64,000 nucleotides of DNA, taken from the NCBI GenBank assembly GCA_963752565.1, contig CAVVZC010000025.1:1-64000 (forward strand), read 5' to 3'. Both the position numbers and the translations under genes were made by a program. Origin of the DNA: UBA11574 sp963752565. GTDB taxonomy: Bacteria; Desulfobacterota; Desulfobacteria; Desulfobacterales; UBA11574. Shown here one piece after another: positions 43,468 through 52,442 of this stretch (positions within the stretch are counted from its first letter, which is position 1; every line of letters begins with the position of its first letter). The notes under the pieces were generated by a model. The model saw nothing but the letters and a program-made list of their open reading frames with translations. It was not told the origin of the DNA and searched no databases.

Positions 43468-45003
43468 GTGCTCGCAAAGGTTTTAAGCAGCGCTGTTATT
43501 GGAATTGATGCATTTTTGATCGAAGTGGAAGTTGATATAACATCAGGACTCCCCACCTTTACCACCGTTGGACTCCCGGAGGCTTCAGTTAAAGAAAGCA
43601 AAGAGCGGGTCAAGTCTGCCATCAGCAATTCAGGCTATACCTTCCCGGACGACAGAATTACCGTTAACCTTGCCCCTGCTCATATTAAAAAGGAAGGGAC
43701 CGGTTTTGATTTGCCCATCGCATTAGGGATACTCACGGCAACCCAAATCATTTCCCAGAACATCATATCCAAATACCTTGTCTTGGGCGAGCTTTCTCTG
43801 GATGGTCGCATTAAACCGGTGAAAGGTTCTCTTCCCATGGCCCTGGCTGCAAAAAACGCCGGATATGAAGGCATTATCGTACCTTATGACAATGGTCGAG
43901 AAGCATCGGTTGTGGCGGGAATAACGGTTCTGCCTGTAAAAACACTGTCTCAGCTTGTGGGTTTTTTCCGCGGATTGACTAAAATAGAACCTGAGAGAAC
44001 CGATATTTCCCAAATATTTGATTATCGAAACACGTTTGAAATCGATTTTTCAGAAGTCAAGGGGCAGGAACACGCCAAACGATCCCTGGAGGTCGCAGCT
44101 GCGGGGGGACACAACCTTATCATGATCGGTCCCCCGGGTTCTGGAAAGACGATGCTGGCAAAACGCGTTCCTACGATACTTCCTCCGATGACATTTAAAG
44201 AGGCCATTGAAACGACAAAAATATTCAGCGTTATCGGAATGCTTCCAAAAGACGAGGCTCTGATAACAAAGCGGCCATTTCGATCGCCCCATCACACCAT
44301 ATCGGATGCAGGATTGATCGGCGGCGGTCATATCCCAAGGCCCGGCGAGGTTAGCCTGGCGCACAATGGTGTCCTGTTTTTGGATGAACTTTCAGAATTT
44401 AAAAAGCATGTTTTAGAAGTTCTCCGGCAGCCTTTGGAGGATCTTCAGGTAACCATTTCACGAGCTGCGCTGACCTTGACGTACCCATCAGGTTTTATGC
44501 TTATCGCAGCAATGAACCCATGTCCTTGCGGCTATTTTTCCGACCCCAAGCATGAGTGCAGATGTACATATTCCCAAATTCACCGATACCGATCAAAAAT
44601 ATCCGGTCCGTTGATGGACCGGATCGATATTCACGTGGAGGTTCCGGCAGTTCCCTATAAGGACCTTATCGAAGAATCCAATGCAGAATCATCGGAGGTT
44701 ATCGGAGCACGTGTCACAGCCGCCAGAGCGCGCCAGTTCGAACGATTTAAAAGAACAAAAATTTACTGCAATGCGCAGATGATCAACCGGCATATTAAAA
44801 AACACTGCCGGATTGACGAGGCCTCCTGCGATCTTCTTGAAAGCGCCATCGACAAACTCGGTTTGTCGGCCCGGGCATACAACCGCATCCTTAAAATCTC
44901 TCGAACCATTGCCGATCTTGACGATGTATCCGACATCAGCACAGACCACATTGCCGAAGCAGTTCAATATCGGAGTTTGGATCGCGGAAAACGTCTTTAT
45001 TGA
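43468..45003 (+). CDS. comM: ComM/YifB family Mg-chelatase-like ATPase
   Basis: A 511-residue AAA+ protein. An N-terminal Lon-protease-like fold (residues 1-165, GLPTFTTVGLPEASVKESKE) precedes the ATPase with MIGPPGSGKTMLAKRVP (Walker A, about 221-228) and NGVLFLDELSEF (Walker B). A four-Cys segment MNPCPCGYFSDPKHECRCTY and a C-terminal helical domain follow. ComM is a branch-migration helicase in natural transformation of several Gram-negatives. It starts with GTG behind a very strong AAAGGAGGGGG site. Confidence 0.93.
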   Translation: MLAKVLSSAVIGIDAFLIEVEVDITSGLPTFTTVGLPEASVKESKERVKSAISNSGYTFPDDRITVNLAPAHIKKEGTGFDLPIALGILTATQIISQNIISKYLVLGELSLDGRIKPVKGSLPMALAAKNAGYEGIIVPYDNGREASVVAGITVLPVKTLSQLVGFFRGLTKIEPERTDISQIFDYRNTFEIDFSEVKGQEHAKRSLEVAAAGGHNLIMIGPPGSGKTMLAKRVPTILPPMTFKEAIETTKIFSVIGMLPKDEALITKRPFRSPHHTISDAGLIGGGHIPRPGEVSLAHNGVLFLDELSEFKKHVLEVLRQPLEDLQVTISRAALTLTYPSGFMLIAAMNPCPCGYFSDPKHECRCTYSQIHRYRSKISGPLMDRIDIHVEVPAVPYKDLIEESNAESSEVIGARVTAARARQFERFKRTKIYCNAQMINRHIKKHCRIDEASCDLLESAIDKLGLSARAYNRILKISRTIADLDDVSDISTDHIAEAVQYRSLDRGKRLY

Positions 45004-45380
45004 ATCCTCTCAGCAAAAAATCCAAGATCAGATTTCTCCGTCTCTCTATTATGGTGTATGATTTTTTGGCCGTTTCGAAAGTTTCACTGAAGAAGCTCGT
45101 GTTTTTTAAGAATGCTGCTGATTGAACCGACATAGGAAATAATTATATCTATTCGATTTAAAAAGTTAACGGCCTGACCATTGTCTATGATAAGAAAAAA
45201 TAGGATCTATTGAAGGAAATTTCATTCAGTTAATAAGTATTTATTTACAAAAGCTTGTCTTTATTTCTCTCTAATTCCTTTTAATATCCGTATGAAAATC
45301 CCTTCACATACCCACTATTATTTGTAATGAACCAAAGTTAATTTATATACAAAACAGTTGGTTATATCTGATCACTATGA

Positions 45381-45397
45381 TTGGCACAGCCATTGCA
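45381..45397 (+). promoter_or_regulatory. sigma-54 (RpoN) promoter
   Basis: TTGGCAC (45381-45387), five bases and TTGCA (45393-45397) match the -24/-12 consensus perfectly, with GG and GC separated by 10 bp. It drives the small exported protein at 45548. Transcription would begin near 45408. Confidence 0.85.
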
Positions 45398-45413
45398 AAC
45401 AAAAAAAACCAGA

Positions 45414-45517
45414 CGGATTCATCATCCGAGCGCAACTGAAATAACACGGGGTTTCAGTGAGTTCGTAAGATAAGGTCGTTTTAAAGCGCTATGCTGTTAT
45501 TTCAAATGCTTCCGGAT
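45414..45517 (+). promoter_or_regulatory. leader with mutually exclusive hairpins
   Basis: CGGAT (45414-45418) pairs with ATCCG (45424-45428). CTGAAA (45436-45441) can pair locally with TTTCAG (45452-45457), or TGAAATAACA (45437-45446) can pair with its perfect complement TGTTATTTCA (45495-45504). The two cannot form together. CCGGAT (45512-45517) can also compete for ATCCG. Confidence 0.45.
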
Positions 45518-45547
45518 AAGACGGGACAAAAATAAAAGGAGGATGTA

Positions 45548-45850
45548 ATGAAAAGAACCATTGGTATAGTAGTGTGTGCACTGTTTGTGGTTGTCATGAT
45601 GTCAGGGGTTGCCTTTTCAGCTGAAAAGAGCGTCGTAAAGCAGGATCAGGAAATGATGATTACCGGGACCATCAATAATGCCAATCAGATCGTGGACAAA
45701 GATGGCCAAATTTTCGATGTGGCTGACACCAAAGAAGGCAAGGAACTGGTAACTCATGTCGGTATGAATGTTCAGGTAAAGGGAACCGTACTGGAAAGTG
45801 AGGGAAAGAAACAGATTTCCGTTTCGGCCTATGAAATCATGAAAAAATAA
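45548..45850 (+). CDS. small exported OB-fold-like protein
   Basis: A 100-residue protein with a signal peptide cleaved near AFS-AEK, leaving about 75 residues. MITGTINNANQIVDKDGQIFDV and HVGMNVQVKGTVLESEGKKQISV look like the strands of a small OB-fold periplasmic protein; no named family is certain. It has an AAAAGGAGGATGTA site and a perfect sigma-54 promoter about 150 bases upstream. It may belong to an envelope response controlled by the nearby NtrC-type regulator. Confidence 0.75.
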   Translation: MKRTIGIVVCALFVVVMMSGVAFSAEKSVVKQDQEMMITGTINNANQIVDKDGQIFDVADTKEGKELVTHVGMNVQVKGTVLESEGKKQISVSAYEIMKK

Positions 45851-45876
45851 TCTGTCATCCTTTGGCAAGGGCAAGT

Positions 45877-45912
45877 AAAAAAGCAGGGGGGAAAAATTCC
45901 CCCCTGCTTTTG
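45877..45912. terminator. strong bidirectional terminator
   Basis: AAGCAGGGGGG and CCCCCCTGCTTTT (arms about 45881-45891 and 45899-45911) surround a 7-nt loop, with A-tract on the left and T-tract on the right. It separates two convergent genes and should work for both. Confidence 0.92.
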
Positions 45913-45950
45913 TTATATTGCTGAAAATAAAGAGTTCAAACTTGAATGGT

Positions 45951-47009
45951 CTACATTAAAAGATTGCGAAATGCCATGGGATCATCCTGATACATTTTTA
46001 TCGACTTTTTGTAACCCAATTGATTGACAATTTTTATTCCTTTTCTTAAGTGGCGGTATTTTTTGAACTCGATTTTGGTTTTAATATCCGATTCGACCAA
46101 GGATTCGGGTAGATCAGGAATATATTTTTCAACGATTGATGGCAGTAACGCGTATACCAGCCCTCCGACAATCGCTTCTTCCACACAAATCCAATCTTCA
46201 ACAATGGCCTCTACTTCCTTTAAGGTTTTGACCGCACTATTTTCGATTCTATCTTGGATTGATCTTTCAGTATATTGTCTTAAGACGATATGGAGTGTTT
46301 CTTCAACAGGAGTTATTAACGCTGTATATGGATTTTTTGCACTGTTCTGCCAGATGGTATAATGATCCCTCGTAAATTCAAAGGTTCCGTTTTCCTTCAG
46401 AGATATATAACTGGAATAAGAACCGACTTCAGCCAGAAAAATCTGACCTGTCAGCTTAATAGCGATCTCTTTTTGATCTTTGTTTGAAAATACATAGGTG
46501 GCAACATATTCTTTGCTTAAATTGTGAACAATAAAAGCATTGATGCCTTTCGTTGCTGAGTTTTGAGGCTTGGAAGCGCCTAATGTATGAATTGTGATAT
46601 ACGGATTATTAGATTCCGTAAGTCTTAAAATGTCTTTGATCACGTCATTACAATACCTTTCAAATATAGCCGTATATTCTTCTCTTGTCTCCGGGACATA
46701 CATGAGCCGGTGTGAAATATTTTTCAGACGCCATTGAATGGGTTGGTCATCAAGATCTGCCTGAATCTTTTTGACAACGTCAGGGTGTTGATTGAAAAAT
46801 TCAATACTTGCTTTATGTAAATCTTGATCAAAAGATTTTTCAAAATCGTTTAATGCGAAAAATGGACCTTGTTTGTCTTCAAGTTTAATCAGATCTATCA
46901 ACATTGAATAATTGGTTGATGAATCAGATGCAAAAATTGCATCGGTCATACAGATGACAAATAAGACGGGGAAAATGATAAGTGTGTAATATACTGTTTT
47001 TGAATGCAT
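45951..47009 (-). CDS. exported hypothetical protein
   Basis: A 352-residue protein with a signal peptide ending near AIFA-SDS. The mature part is mostly helical, has conserved-looking TPVEETLHIVLRQYTERS and CVEEAIVGGLVYALLP segments, and contains no complete metalloprotease or other catalytic motif. I do not recognise a family. It lies between the strong terminator and the GlrKR-like cluster, all on the minus strand except the small gene at 45548; it may be a target of that system. Confidence 0.7.
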   Translation of the reverse strand: MHSKTVYYTLIIFPVLFVICMTDAIFASDSSTNYSMLIDLIKLEDKQGPFFALNDFEKSFDQDLHKASIEFFNQHPDVVKKIQADLDDQPIQWRLKNISHRLMYVPETREEYTAIFERYCNDVIKDILRLTESNNPYITIHTLGASKPQNSATKGINAFIVHNLSKEYVATYVFSNKDQKEIAIKLTGQIFLAEVGSYSSYISLKENGTFEFTRDHYTIWQNSAKNPYTALITPVEETLHIVLRQYTERSIQDRIENSAVKTLKEVEAIVEDWICVEEAIVGGLVYALLPSIVEKYIPDLPESLVESDIKTKIEFKKYRHLRKGIKIVNQLGYKKSIKMYQDDPMAFRNLLM

Positions 47010-47227
47010 TTTTCACTGTATATTTTACTGCATGTCAAATAATTATAACTAACGCTCTATAAGTTATATCGGCATTGAGGATAATTTCTGAACATAAAAA
47101 TGCATGGGTAAAATTGAAGAGAATTCAGGTGTTGTTGTATTCAAGCACGAATACTATGAAATATTTGAGCTGAATGGGAACGAGAAGGGGATGGTTTTTG
47201 GGTTGGGACGAATGCAGGATTGTCGTC

Positions 47228-48598
47228 CTATTTTTCTCTGAAATTGGCGAGTTTAATATTGTATTTTTTTATAAGCTCATAAACATCCGCACGATATTTT
47301 CCGGCCAGCTTAGCTGCCTGGCTGACATTGCCTTTGGTCAGTTCAAATAGCTGAATAAGATAATTTTTTTCAAAATTTTCTTTAGCATCTTTAAATGATT
47401 TTAAACTTTCAGGATGAACATTCTGGGTTTGAAGAATAAGGTCTTCTGTAATGATATTGCGTTTCGCCATGGCCATGGCACATTCGATTGTATTTTCGAG
47501 CTCTCTGATATTGCCCGGCCAAGGATAAGAGATCAGTTTCTGCATGGCATTTTTTGAAAACGCGTTTATTTCTTTTCCCATTTCCTCGGAATATTTTTTT
47601 AAGAAATGCCTGGAAAGAATCGGAATATCCTCTCTTCTTTCATTGAGTGTGGGTAGTTTTATTGGAATGACATGAATGCGATAATATAGATCCTCTCTGA
47701 AACAGCCGTTTTTGACCTCTTGTTCGAGATTTTTATTGGATGCAGCGATGATTCTTGCATTCATTTTTACAATCTGTCTTCCCCCTACAGGATAAAATTC
47801 CTTTTCCTCTAAGACTCTCAAGACTTTGACCTGCATGGAAAGCGGCATTTCAGATATTTCGTCCAGGAAGAAGGTACCAAAGGAAGCTTCGGCAATAAGG
47901 CCTTTTTTGCTCTTGTCGGCTCCGGTAAAAGCACCTTTCTCATATCCGAAAAGTTCGCTTTCCATAAGATTTTCCGGTATGGCCGCGCAATTTAGAGCAA
48001 TAAATGGATCATCCTTTCTGTCGCTTGCAATATGCAAGGTCTTTGCGATCAACTCCTTTCCGGTGCCGCTTTTCCCCTCGATATATACATTGGAATCCGT
48101 TGCAGCAGCAAGTGTGACCTGTTCGAAAACTTTTTTCATCGTTTCACTTCTGCCGATGATATTATCAAAGCCGTATCTTTCTTTGACCAAGCGCTGCAAT
48201 TGTTTCACTTCTTTTGACAGCTTACTTGTTTCCAGACAGTTGTTTACCTGAATTAGCAGTTCATGACCATCAAACGGCTTGGTTAAATAGCTGTGTGCTC
48301 CCTTTTTCATGGCATCAACGGCACTGTTAATCGTTCCATACGCAGTGAGAATGATCACGGGGAGGTCGGGAATGATATGGCGGATATTTTCCATCAACTG
48401 GATACCGTCTTGATCGTCGAGTTTCAGATCGATCATTGCCAGATCAAACGATTCTTGTTCGGCCAGTTTCAGGGCCTTTTCCGCGCCGGTGGTCTTTGTA
48501 ACGTGATATCCTCCGGATTTAAGTCGCATCTGGATGACCTGAAGAATATTCCGGTCGTCATCAACAACGAGTATTTTTCCTTTAGGGTCGTTCATCAT
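47228..48598 (-). CDS. glrR: sigma-54-dependent response regulator (GlrR/NtrC type)
   Basis: A 456-residue activator: receiver (phospho-acceptor Asp57), AAA+ domain with EGKSGTGKELIAKTLH (Walker A), ELFGYEKGAFTGADKSKKG (GAFTGA loop that contacts sigma-54) and GTFFLDEISEMP (Walker B), and a C-terminal Fis-type helix-turn-helix. The start is within the 3' end of the QseG-like gene (ATG 48598 or 48595, overlap about 17 bases). Kinase-lipoprotein-regulator order is that of GlrK-QseG-GlrR, so the symbol is by synteny and domain type. Confidence 0.88.
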   Translation of the reverse strand: MMNDPKGKILVVDDDRNILQVIQMRLKSGGYHVTKTTGAEKALKLAEQESFDLAMIDLKLDDQDGIQLMENIRHIIPDLPVIILTAYGTINSAVDAMKKGAHSYLTKPFDGHELLIQVNNCLETSKLSKEVKQLQRLVKERYGFDNIIGRSETMKKVFEQVTLAAATDSNVYIEGKSGTGKELIAKTLHIASDRKDDPFIALNCAAIPENLMESELFGYEKGAFTGADKSKKGLIAEASFGTFFLDEISEMPLSMQVKVLRVLEEKEFYPVGGRQIVKMNARIIAASNKNLEQEVKNGCFREDLYYRIHVIPIKLPTLNERREDIPILSRHFLKKYSEEMGKEINAFSKNAMQKLISYPWPGNIRELENTIECAMAMAKRNIITEDLILQTQNVHPESLKSFKDAKENFEKNYLIQLFELTKGNVSQAAKLAGKYRADVYELIKKYNIKLANFREK

Positions 48599-49190
48599 CT
48601 TTCTTCTCAATTGCAGGGAGGGCTTCTCTTTTCTTTTTTTCAATACCCAAATCAATTTCTTTTAAACGTTTTATCTGATTTTGTAAATTTATTATCTGTT
48701 TTTTTTCCGTCTTCAGTTTATTTTCCAAAAAAGCGTTTCTTTTGTTTTTTTTATCGATCTTTTCTGCATAGTCCATGTTTTGGTTTAAAAGCCAAATCCA
48801 TATTTTTGCTTTGTCTTTAAAAACGGATTCAGGATATTCTTTGACGAGTTTTTTAAAAAAATGAATTGATATTTCATAATTCACATATGTGTATTCCGGA
48901 TTGGCATATATCAGGCCCATCATATAAAGTGCATGTTCGCCGTATTTTTGAGGAAAACGGTCTAACATTTCTTGATTTTTTTTTAAGGATGTTAAAAAAT
49001 CACCATTGGAAAAAGATGATTTTGCCTGAAATAAAAGCTGGTTTGCTTCACTGTACTGATGAAACGAAAACGGATCTTCATTATAGAGGTTATAATAAGG
49101 GACGCACCCGGTTCCGGCAAGCAAAAGGCTTATCCAACAGGCAATGTAAAGAAAAAAGTGCTTCCTTTTCCGGGAGTACTTTCTACCCAT
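48582..49190 (-). CDS. QseG-like lipoprotein of the two-component cluster
   Basis: A 202-residue lipoprotein (lipobox LAGTGC, Cys29) with a TPR-like helical middle (ANQLLFQAKSSFSNGDFLTS onward) and a C-terminal coiled coil ending in Lys/Glu-rich repeats. In enterobacteria QseG is an outer-membrane lipoprotein that interacts with the kinase GlrK/QseE. Here it sits between kinase and regulator, overlaps the kinase 3' end by 61 bases and has its own strong GGAGGAAAGAT site. Sequence similarity to QseG itself cannot be judged by eye. Confidence 0.75.
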   Translation of the reverse strand: MGRKYSRKRKHFFLYIACWISLLLAGTGCVPYYNLYNEDPFSFHQYSEANQLLFQAKSSFSNGDFLTSLKKNQEMLDRFPQKYGEHALYMMGLIYANPEYTYVNYEISIHFFKKLVKEYPESVFKDKAKIWIWLLNQNMDYAEKIDKKNKRNAFLENKLKTEKKQIINLQNQIKRLKEIDLGIEKKKREALPAIEKKDDERP

Positions 49191-50623
49191 ATCTTTCCTC
49201 CGTGTACCGTAATTATATGTTTTGCAATGGAAAGACCGAGACCCGTACCCCTGGCTGTTTCTTTCCCGCTCTCTATCCGTTTGAATTTATCAAATATTTT
49301 ATTAAGATTTTTTTCGTGAATTCCACAACCTGTATCCGAAACCGATACTTCGATGGCCATATCATCGTGATTTTTTAAAGAGGTGCTCACTGTAACCGAT
49401 CCTTTAGCATCCGTATATTTTAAAGCATTTGCGACTAAATTTTCAAGCAATTGACTGATCCTATCGGAATCCATCAAGATCTCCGGAAGCTGGGGCGGTG
49501 GTGTTAATTCAAGTGTAATATTTTTCCGCTGAGCGATGGGCGCCAGTTTCAAAATACACTTGCGTGTGAGGTGGATTAAATCGGTACGATTGAAATGGTA
49601 CTCCATCATTTTGGCTTCCATACGGGAAAGATCCAGGATTCTATTGACCGATACAATAAGTCGTTCGCACTCATCGCTGACAATGGTTAAGAGTTCATCT
49701 CGACTTTCAGGATTGTCGGCAAAAGTTCCATCAATCAATAATCTTGAAGCTTCCCTTATAGCGGTTAGCGGCGTACGAAGTTCATGGGATACGTGACTGA
49801 TGAAATCTTCCTTCATTTCATCCAGTTCCTTTAGTCTGTCACACATTATGTTGAAATCGTTTGCTAAATCTTTTATTTCAGGGGGTGAGGCGATATCGAG
49901 AATCTTTTCGAATTTACCTTTTGCAATATCTTTTGTTTTTTTCTGTAACAACAATATGGAACGATTGATGCTCCGGGTATTAAAAAATGAAATCAACACC
50001 CCGAAAAAAATGGAAAGTCCGGCAGCAATGGATGTGGTTTGAAAAACATTGTTGCTGATCTCGCTGGAAATTTTTATCTTTTCGTCTCTATCGGATTTTG
50101 CTGACCAGATGATATATTTGAAATTGTTATTGATTTCCTCAACAATTTTTTCTTTTTGAACTTGATATTCCTTATATGGATACTTCCGGCCATTTTTAAG
50201 GTTTTCGATTTCCTGAGTAAAGATGGAAAAATATTCATCGCAAAGCTGATTGATTTTGAAAAATCTTTCTTTTTTCCCAGAACCAGCGATATGAAAAGTT
50301 TTGATTTTCTTTTTTACAGGACCAGCTATCAGCAGATCCAGTTGCTTAATGTCTTTATTAAAGTCCTCTCTGATCTTAAGAAAATGTTGATAAAAGTCAT
50401 TGTCTTTGGAAATAAGGTATTTTTTTTCAAAACTGACCATTGAAAACATATTGTTTGAAAGACGTTCGGCCAGACGAACCGTCTGACCATCAACGGATGA
50501 AGCAGCGCGTGTGATTCGGGCTAGCTGGTTGAGTTTAATGGTTACAAAGATGACCAGAAACAATACGAGCATCATTATGGCAAGATATCCGAAAGTCAGT
50601 CGTTTGAAGATCGTAAATTTCAT
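49130..50623 (-). CDS. glrK: membrane sensor histidine kinase (GlrK-like)
   Basis: A 497-residue kinase: two membrane segments (about 11-33 and 200-220) enclose a 170-residue all-helical, very charged periplasmic sensor; then a HAMP domain, HisKA (FISHVSHELRTPLTAIREASRLL) and HATPase (NLVANALKYTDAKGSV; DTGCGIHEKNLNKIFDKF; GTGLGLSIAKHII). ATG 50623 is chosen because the extra 17 residues from 50674 precede the membrane helix. It should phosphorylate the regulator at 47228-48598. Confidence 0.88.
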   Translation of the reverse strand: MKFTIFKRLTFGYLAIMMLVLFLVIFVTIKLNQLARITRAASSVDGQTVRLAERLSNNMFSMVSFEKKYLISKDNDFYQHFLKIREDFNKDIKQLDLLIAGPVKKKIKTFHIAGSGKKERFFKINQLCDEYFSIFTQEIENLKNGRKYPYKEYQVQKEKIVEEINNNFKYIIWSAKSDRDEKIKISSEISNNVFQTTSIAAGLSIFFGVLISFFNTRSINRSILLLQKKTKDIAKGKFEKILDIASPPEIKDLANDFNIMCDRLKELDEMKEDFISHVSHELRTPLTAIREASRLLIDGTFADNPESRDELLTIVSDECERLIVSVNRILDLSRMEAKMMEYHFNRTDLIHLTRKCILKLAPIAQRKNITLELTPPPQLPEILMDSDRISQLLENLVANALKYTDAKGSVTVSTSLKNHDDMAIEVSVSDTGCGIHEKNLNKIFDKFKRIESGKETARGTGLGLSIAKHIITVHGGKIWVESTPGKGSTFFFTLPVG

Positions 50624-50986
50624 GATGATATAAAAATCGGCAAGCTTTCTGAAGAATAGGAAAATAAAACTCAATCAGATACGCGGTAAGCTCTTTAGAT
50701 GGTAATATGTTGCCAAAGATGGCCTGCAAATCCTGGATTAATGGATAACCCCCCTCCTTTTTTGAATACGTGTATATAAAAAAATGCGGTTTATATGTCA
50801 AACAAAACATTGAATTAAGACATTCCGATCGGTACAAAGAAATGCTTCACAACACCCCGCATCAAAAGGTTTCCCAGTTTGACAATGTGTTGATGATTCA
50901 TGTATATTTGTGTCAAACGACGTTTACTCTTAATTGATCGCAATCAAATTTGTTTAATTAGGGTTCAATTATTTTTCAATTTTGCC
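50624..50986. other. 363-bp divergent region, kinase / der
   Basis: It holds the der promoter at 50879-50908. A 100-codon minus-strand open frame (50535-50837) overlaps the kinase start and is not protein-like. Confidence 0.5.
50879..50908 (+). promoter_or_regulatory. sigma-70 promoter of der
   Basis: TTGACA (50879-50884), an 18-bp spacer and TATATT (50903-50908). It overlaps the longest possible der frame start (50900), supporting the downstream start at 50987. Confidence 0.65.
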
Positions 50987-52330
50987 ATGAAACCGATTGT
51001 TGCCATAGTGGGTCGTCCCAATGTGGGTAAATCGACCCTTTTTAATCGTGTAACCGGAACAAGGAAGGCCCTTGTTGATGACTTTCCTGGTGTTACAAGG
51101 GATCGCCATTACAGCGATGCCGTCTGGAATGGGTTTGATTTTACACTGGTCGATACCGGCGGATTTCCGGATGATGATGATGATGACTTTGCCAATAAGA
51201 TACGTTCACAAATCCTTCAGGCCATCGAAGATGCGGATGTTATTGTTCTTCTGCTGGATGGCAAGAGTGGAATTTCTCCATTTGACGAGGATGTGGTCAG
51301 GATTCTTCGCCCCCTATCACAACCGGTCTTTTTTGCCGTCAATAAAATCGACGGGGTTGAACAAGAGGGTAAACTTTATGATTTTTATAGCCTCGGGATA
51401 GAGAAATTATATCCTATTTCTGCTGAACACCGTTATGGAATTTCGGATTTTTTAGATGACCTGACTGAGATTCTTCCGAAAACAGTGACCGAAGAAACCG
51501 GTGACGTCGTTCGGTTGGCGGTGGTGGGGAAGCCGAATGTTGGGAAATCATCACTGATCAACCGGATCTTAAGGCAAAAGCGCCTGCTTGTCAGCGATAT
51601 GCCCGGGACAACACGTGATGCCATTGATTCTCTTTGTAAAATTAATGAAAAACAATACCTTCTTATTGATACTGCAGGCATTCGCCGTAAGGCAAGGGTG
51701 TCAAAAAAGCTTGAAAAATTTTCAATTATTAAAGCATTAAGAAGCCTTGACCGGTGTGATGTTGCGCTTATCGTCATTGATGCCCATCAAGGGATAACAG
51801 AACAGGATATTAGTATTGCGGGTTATGCCTTTGACCGTGGATGTGGTTGTATTTTTTTATTAAACAAATGGGACCTTGTTGAAAAAGACAGCAAAACTGC
51901 AAAAAAATATTATAACCGGCTAAAAATGGAAGCCAAATTTTTAAGCTTTGCACCGATTATAACCATTTCAGCATTAACGGGCCAAAGGGTCTTTAAAATA
52001 TTTGATCTTGTTGAAGAAGTATTTGAACAATACACATTACGCGTGGGGACCGGACAGCTCAACAGGATATTCGAGCAGGCAATTGTACAGAACGAGCCAT
52101 CACTTTACAGAGGGAGGCGCCTTAAATTTTATTATGCTACTCAGGTATCAGCCAGGCCGCCTACATTTGTTTGTTTTGTAAACTATCCGGATGCCGTCCA
52201 TTTTTCCTACAAACGATACCTTATGAATCAGATCAGGGTTAAGGCAGGACTTGACAAGACACCGATCCGAATCATTTTTCGCAAACGCACCGGCAAGGAA
52301 AGAGGCGTTCGTTCTAGAAAACGGTCTTAG
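50987..52330 (+). CDS. der: ribosome-assembly GTPase Der (EngA)
   Basis: A 447-residue protein with two tandem GTPase domains, unique to Der. G1 motifs are VGRPNVGKSTLFN (residues 8-20) and VGKPNVGKSSLIN (about 180-192); DTGGF and DTAGIRR are the G3 regions, NKID and NKWD the G4. A KH-like C-terminal domain follows, with a basic tail. It acts in 50S subunit maturation. An open frame extends 29 codons upstream, but a promoter lies there. Confidence 0.97.
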   Translation: MKPIVAIVGRPNVGKSTLFNRVTGTRKALVDDFPGVTRDRHYSDAVWNGFDFTLVDTGGFPDDDDDDFANKIRSQILQAIEDADVIVLLLDGKSGISPFDEDVVRILRPLSQPVFFAVNKIDGVEQEGKLYDFYSLGIEKLYPISAEHRYGISDFLDDLTEILPKTVTEETGDVVRLAVVGKPNVGKSSLINRILRQKRLLVSDMPGTTRDAIDSLCKINEKQYLLIDTAGIRRKARVSKKLEKFSIIKALRSLDRCDVALIVIDAHQGITEQDISIAGYAFDRGCGCIFLLNKWDLVEKDSKTAKKYYNRLKMEAKFLSFAPIITISALTGQRVFKIFDLVEEVFEQYTLRVGTGQLNRIFEQAIVQNEPSLYRGRRLKFYYATQVSARPPTFVCFVNYPDAVHFSYKRYLMNQIRVKAGLDKTPIRIIFRKRTGKERGVRSRKRS

Positions 52331-52442
52331 TTGCGAGTTCTTGCCGATGGAAACGGAATTATCCTGAGAAAGGCTGTAAATCCATTGAACTCATACAGAT
52401 AAACGTTCAAAGCTGAACGTTGAAAGTGAAAAAGGATTAACA

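Larger units (their letters stand above)
45004..45547. other. 544-bp regulatory region upstream of the 45548 gene
   Basis: No gene. It holds the sigma-54 promoter (45381-45397) and a roughly 140-nt leader with several alternative hairpins. No inverted TGTC-N10-GACA site, the known E. coli GlrR target, was found in the upstream 320 bases. Confidence 0.6.

Noticed and set aside
45060..45380. GlrR-type TGTC-N10-GACA sites upstream of the sigma-54 promoter
   Set aside because: No such pair is present, so a direct GlrR site of the enterobacterial type is not supported; the link rests on proximity only.
50535..50837. 100-codon minus-strand frame upstream of the kinase
   Set aside because: It overlaps the kinase start in another frame and its residue composition is unlike a real protein.
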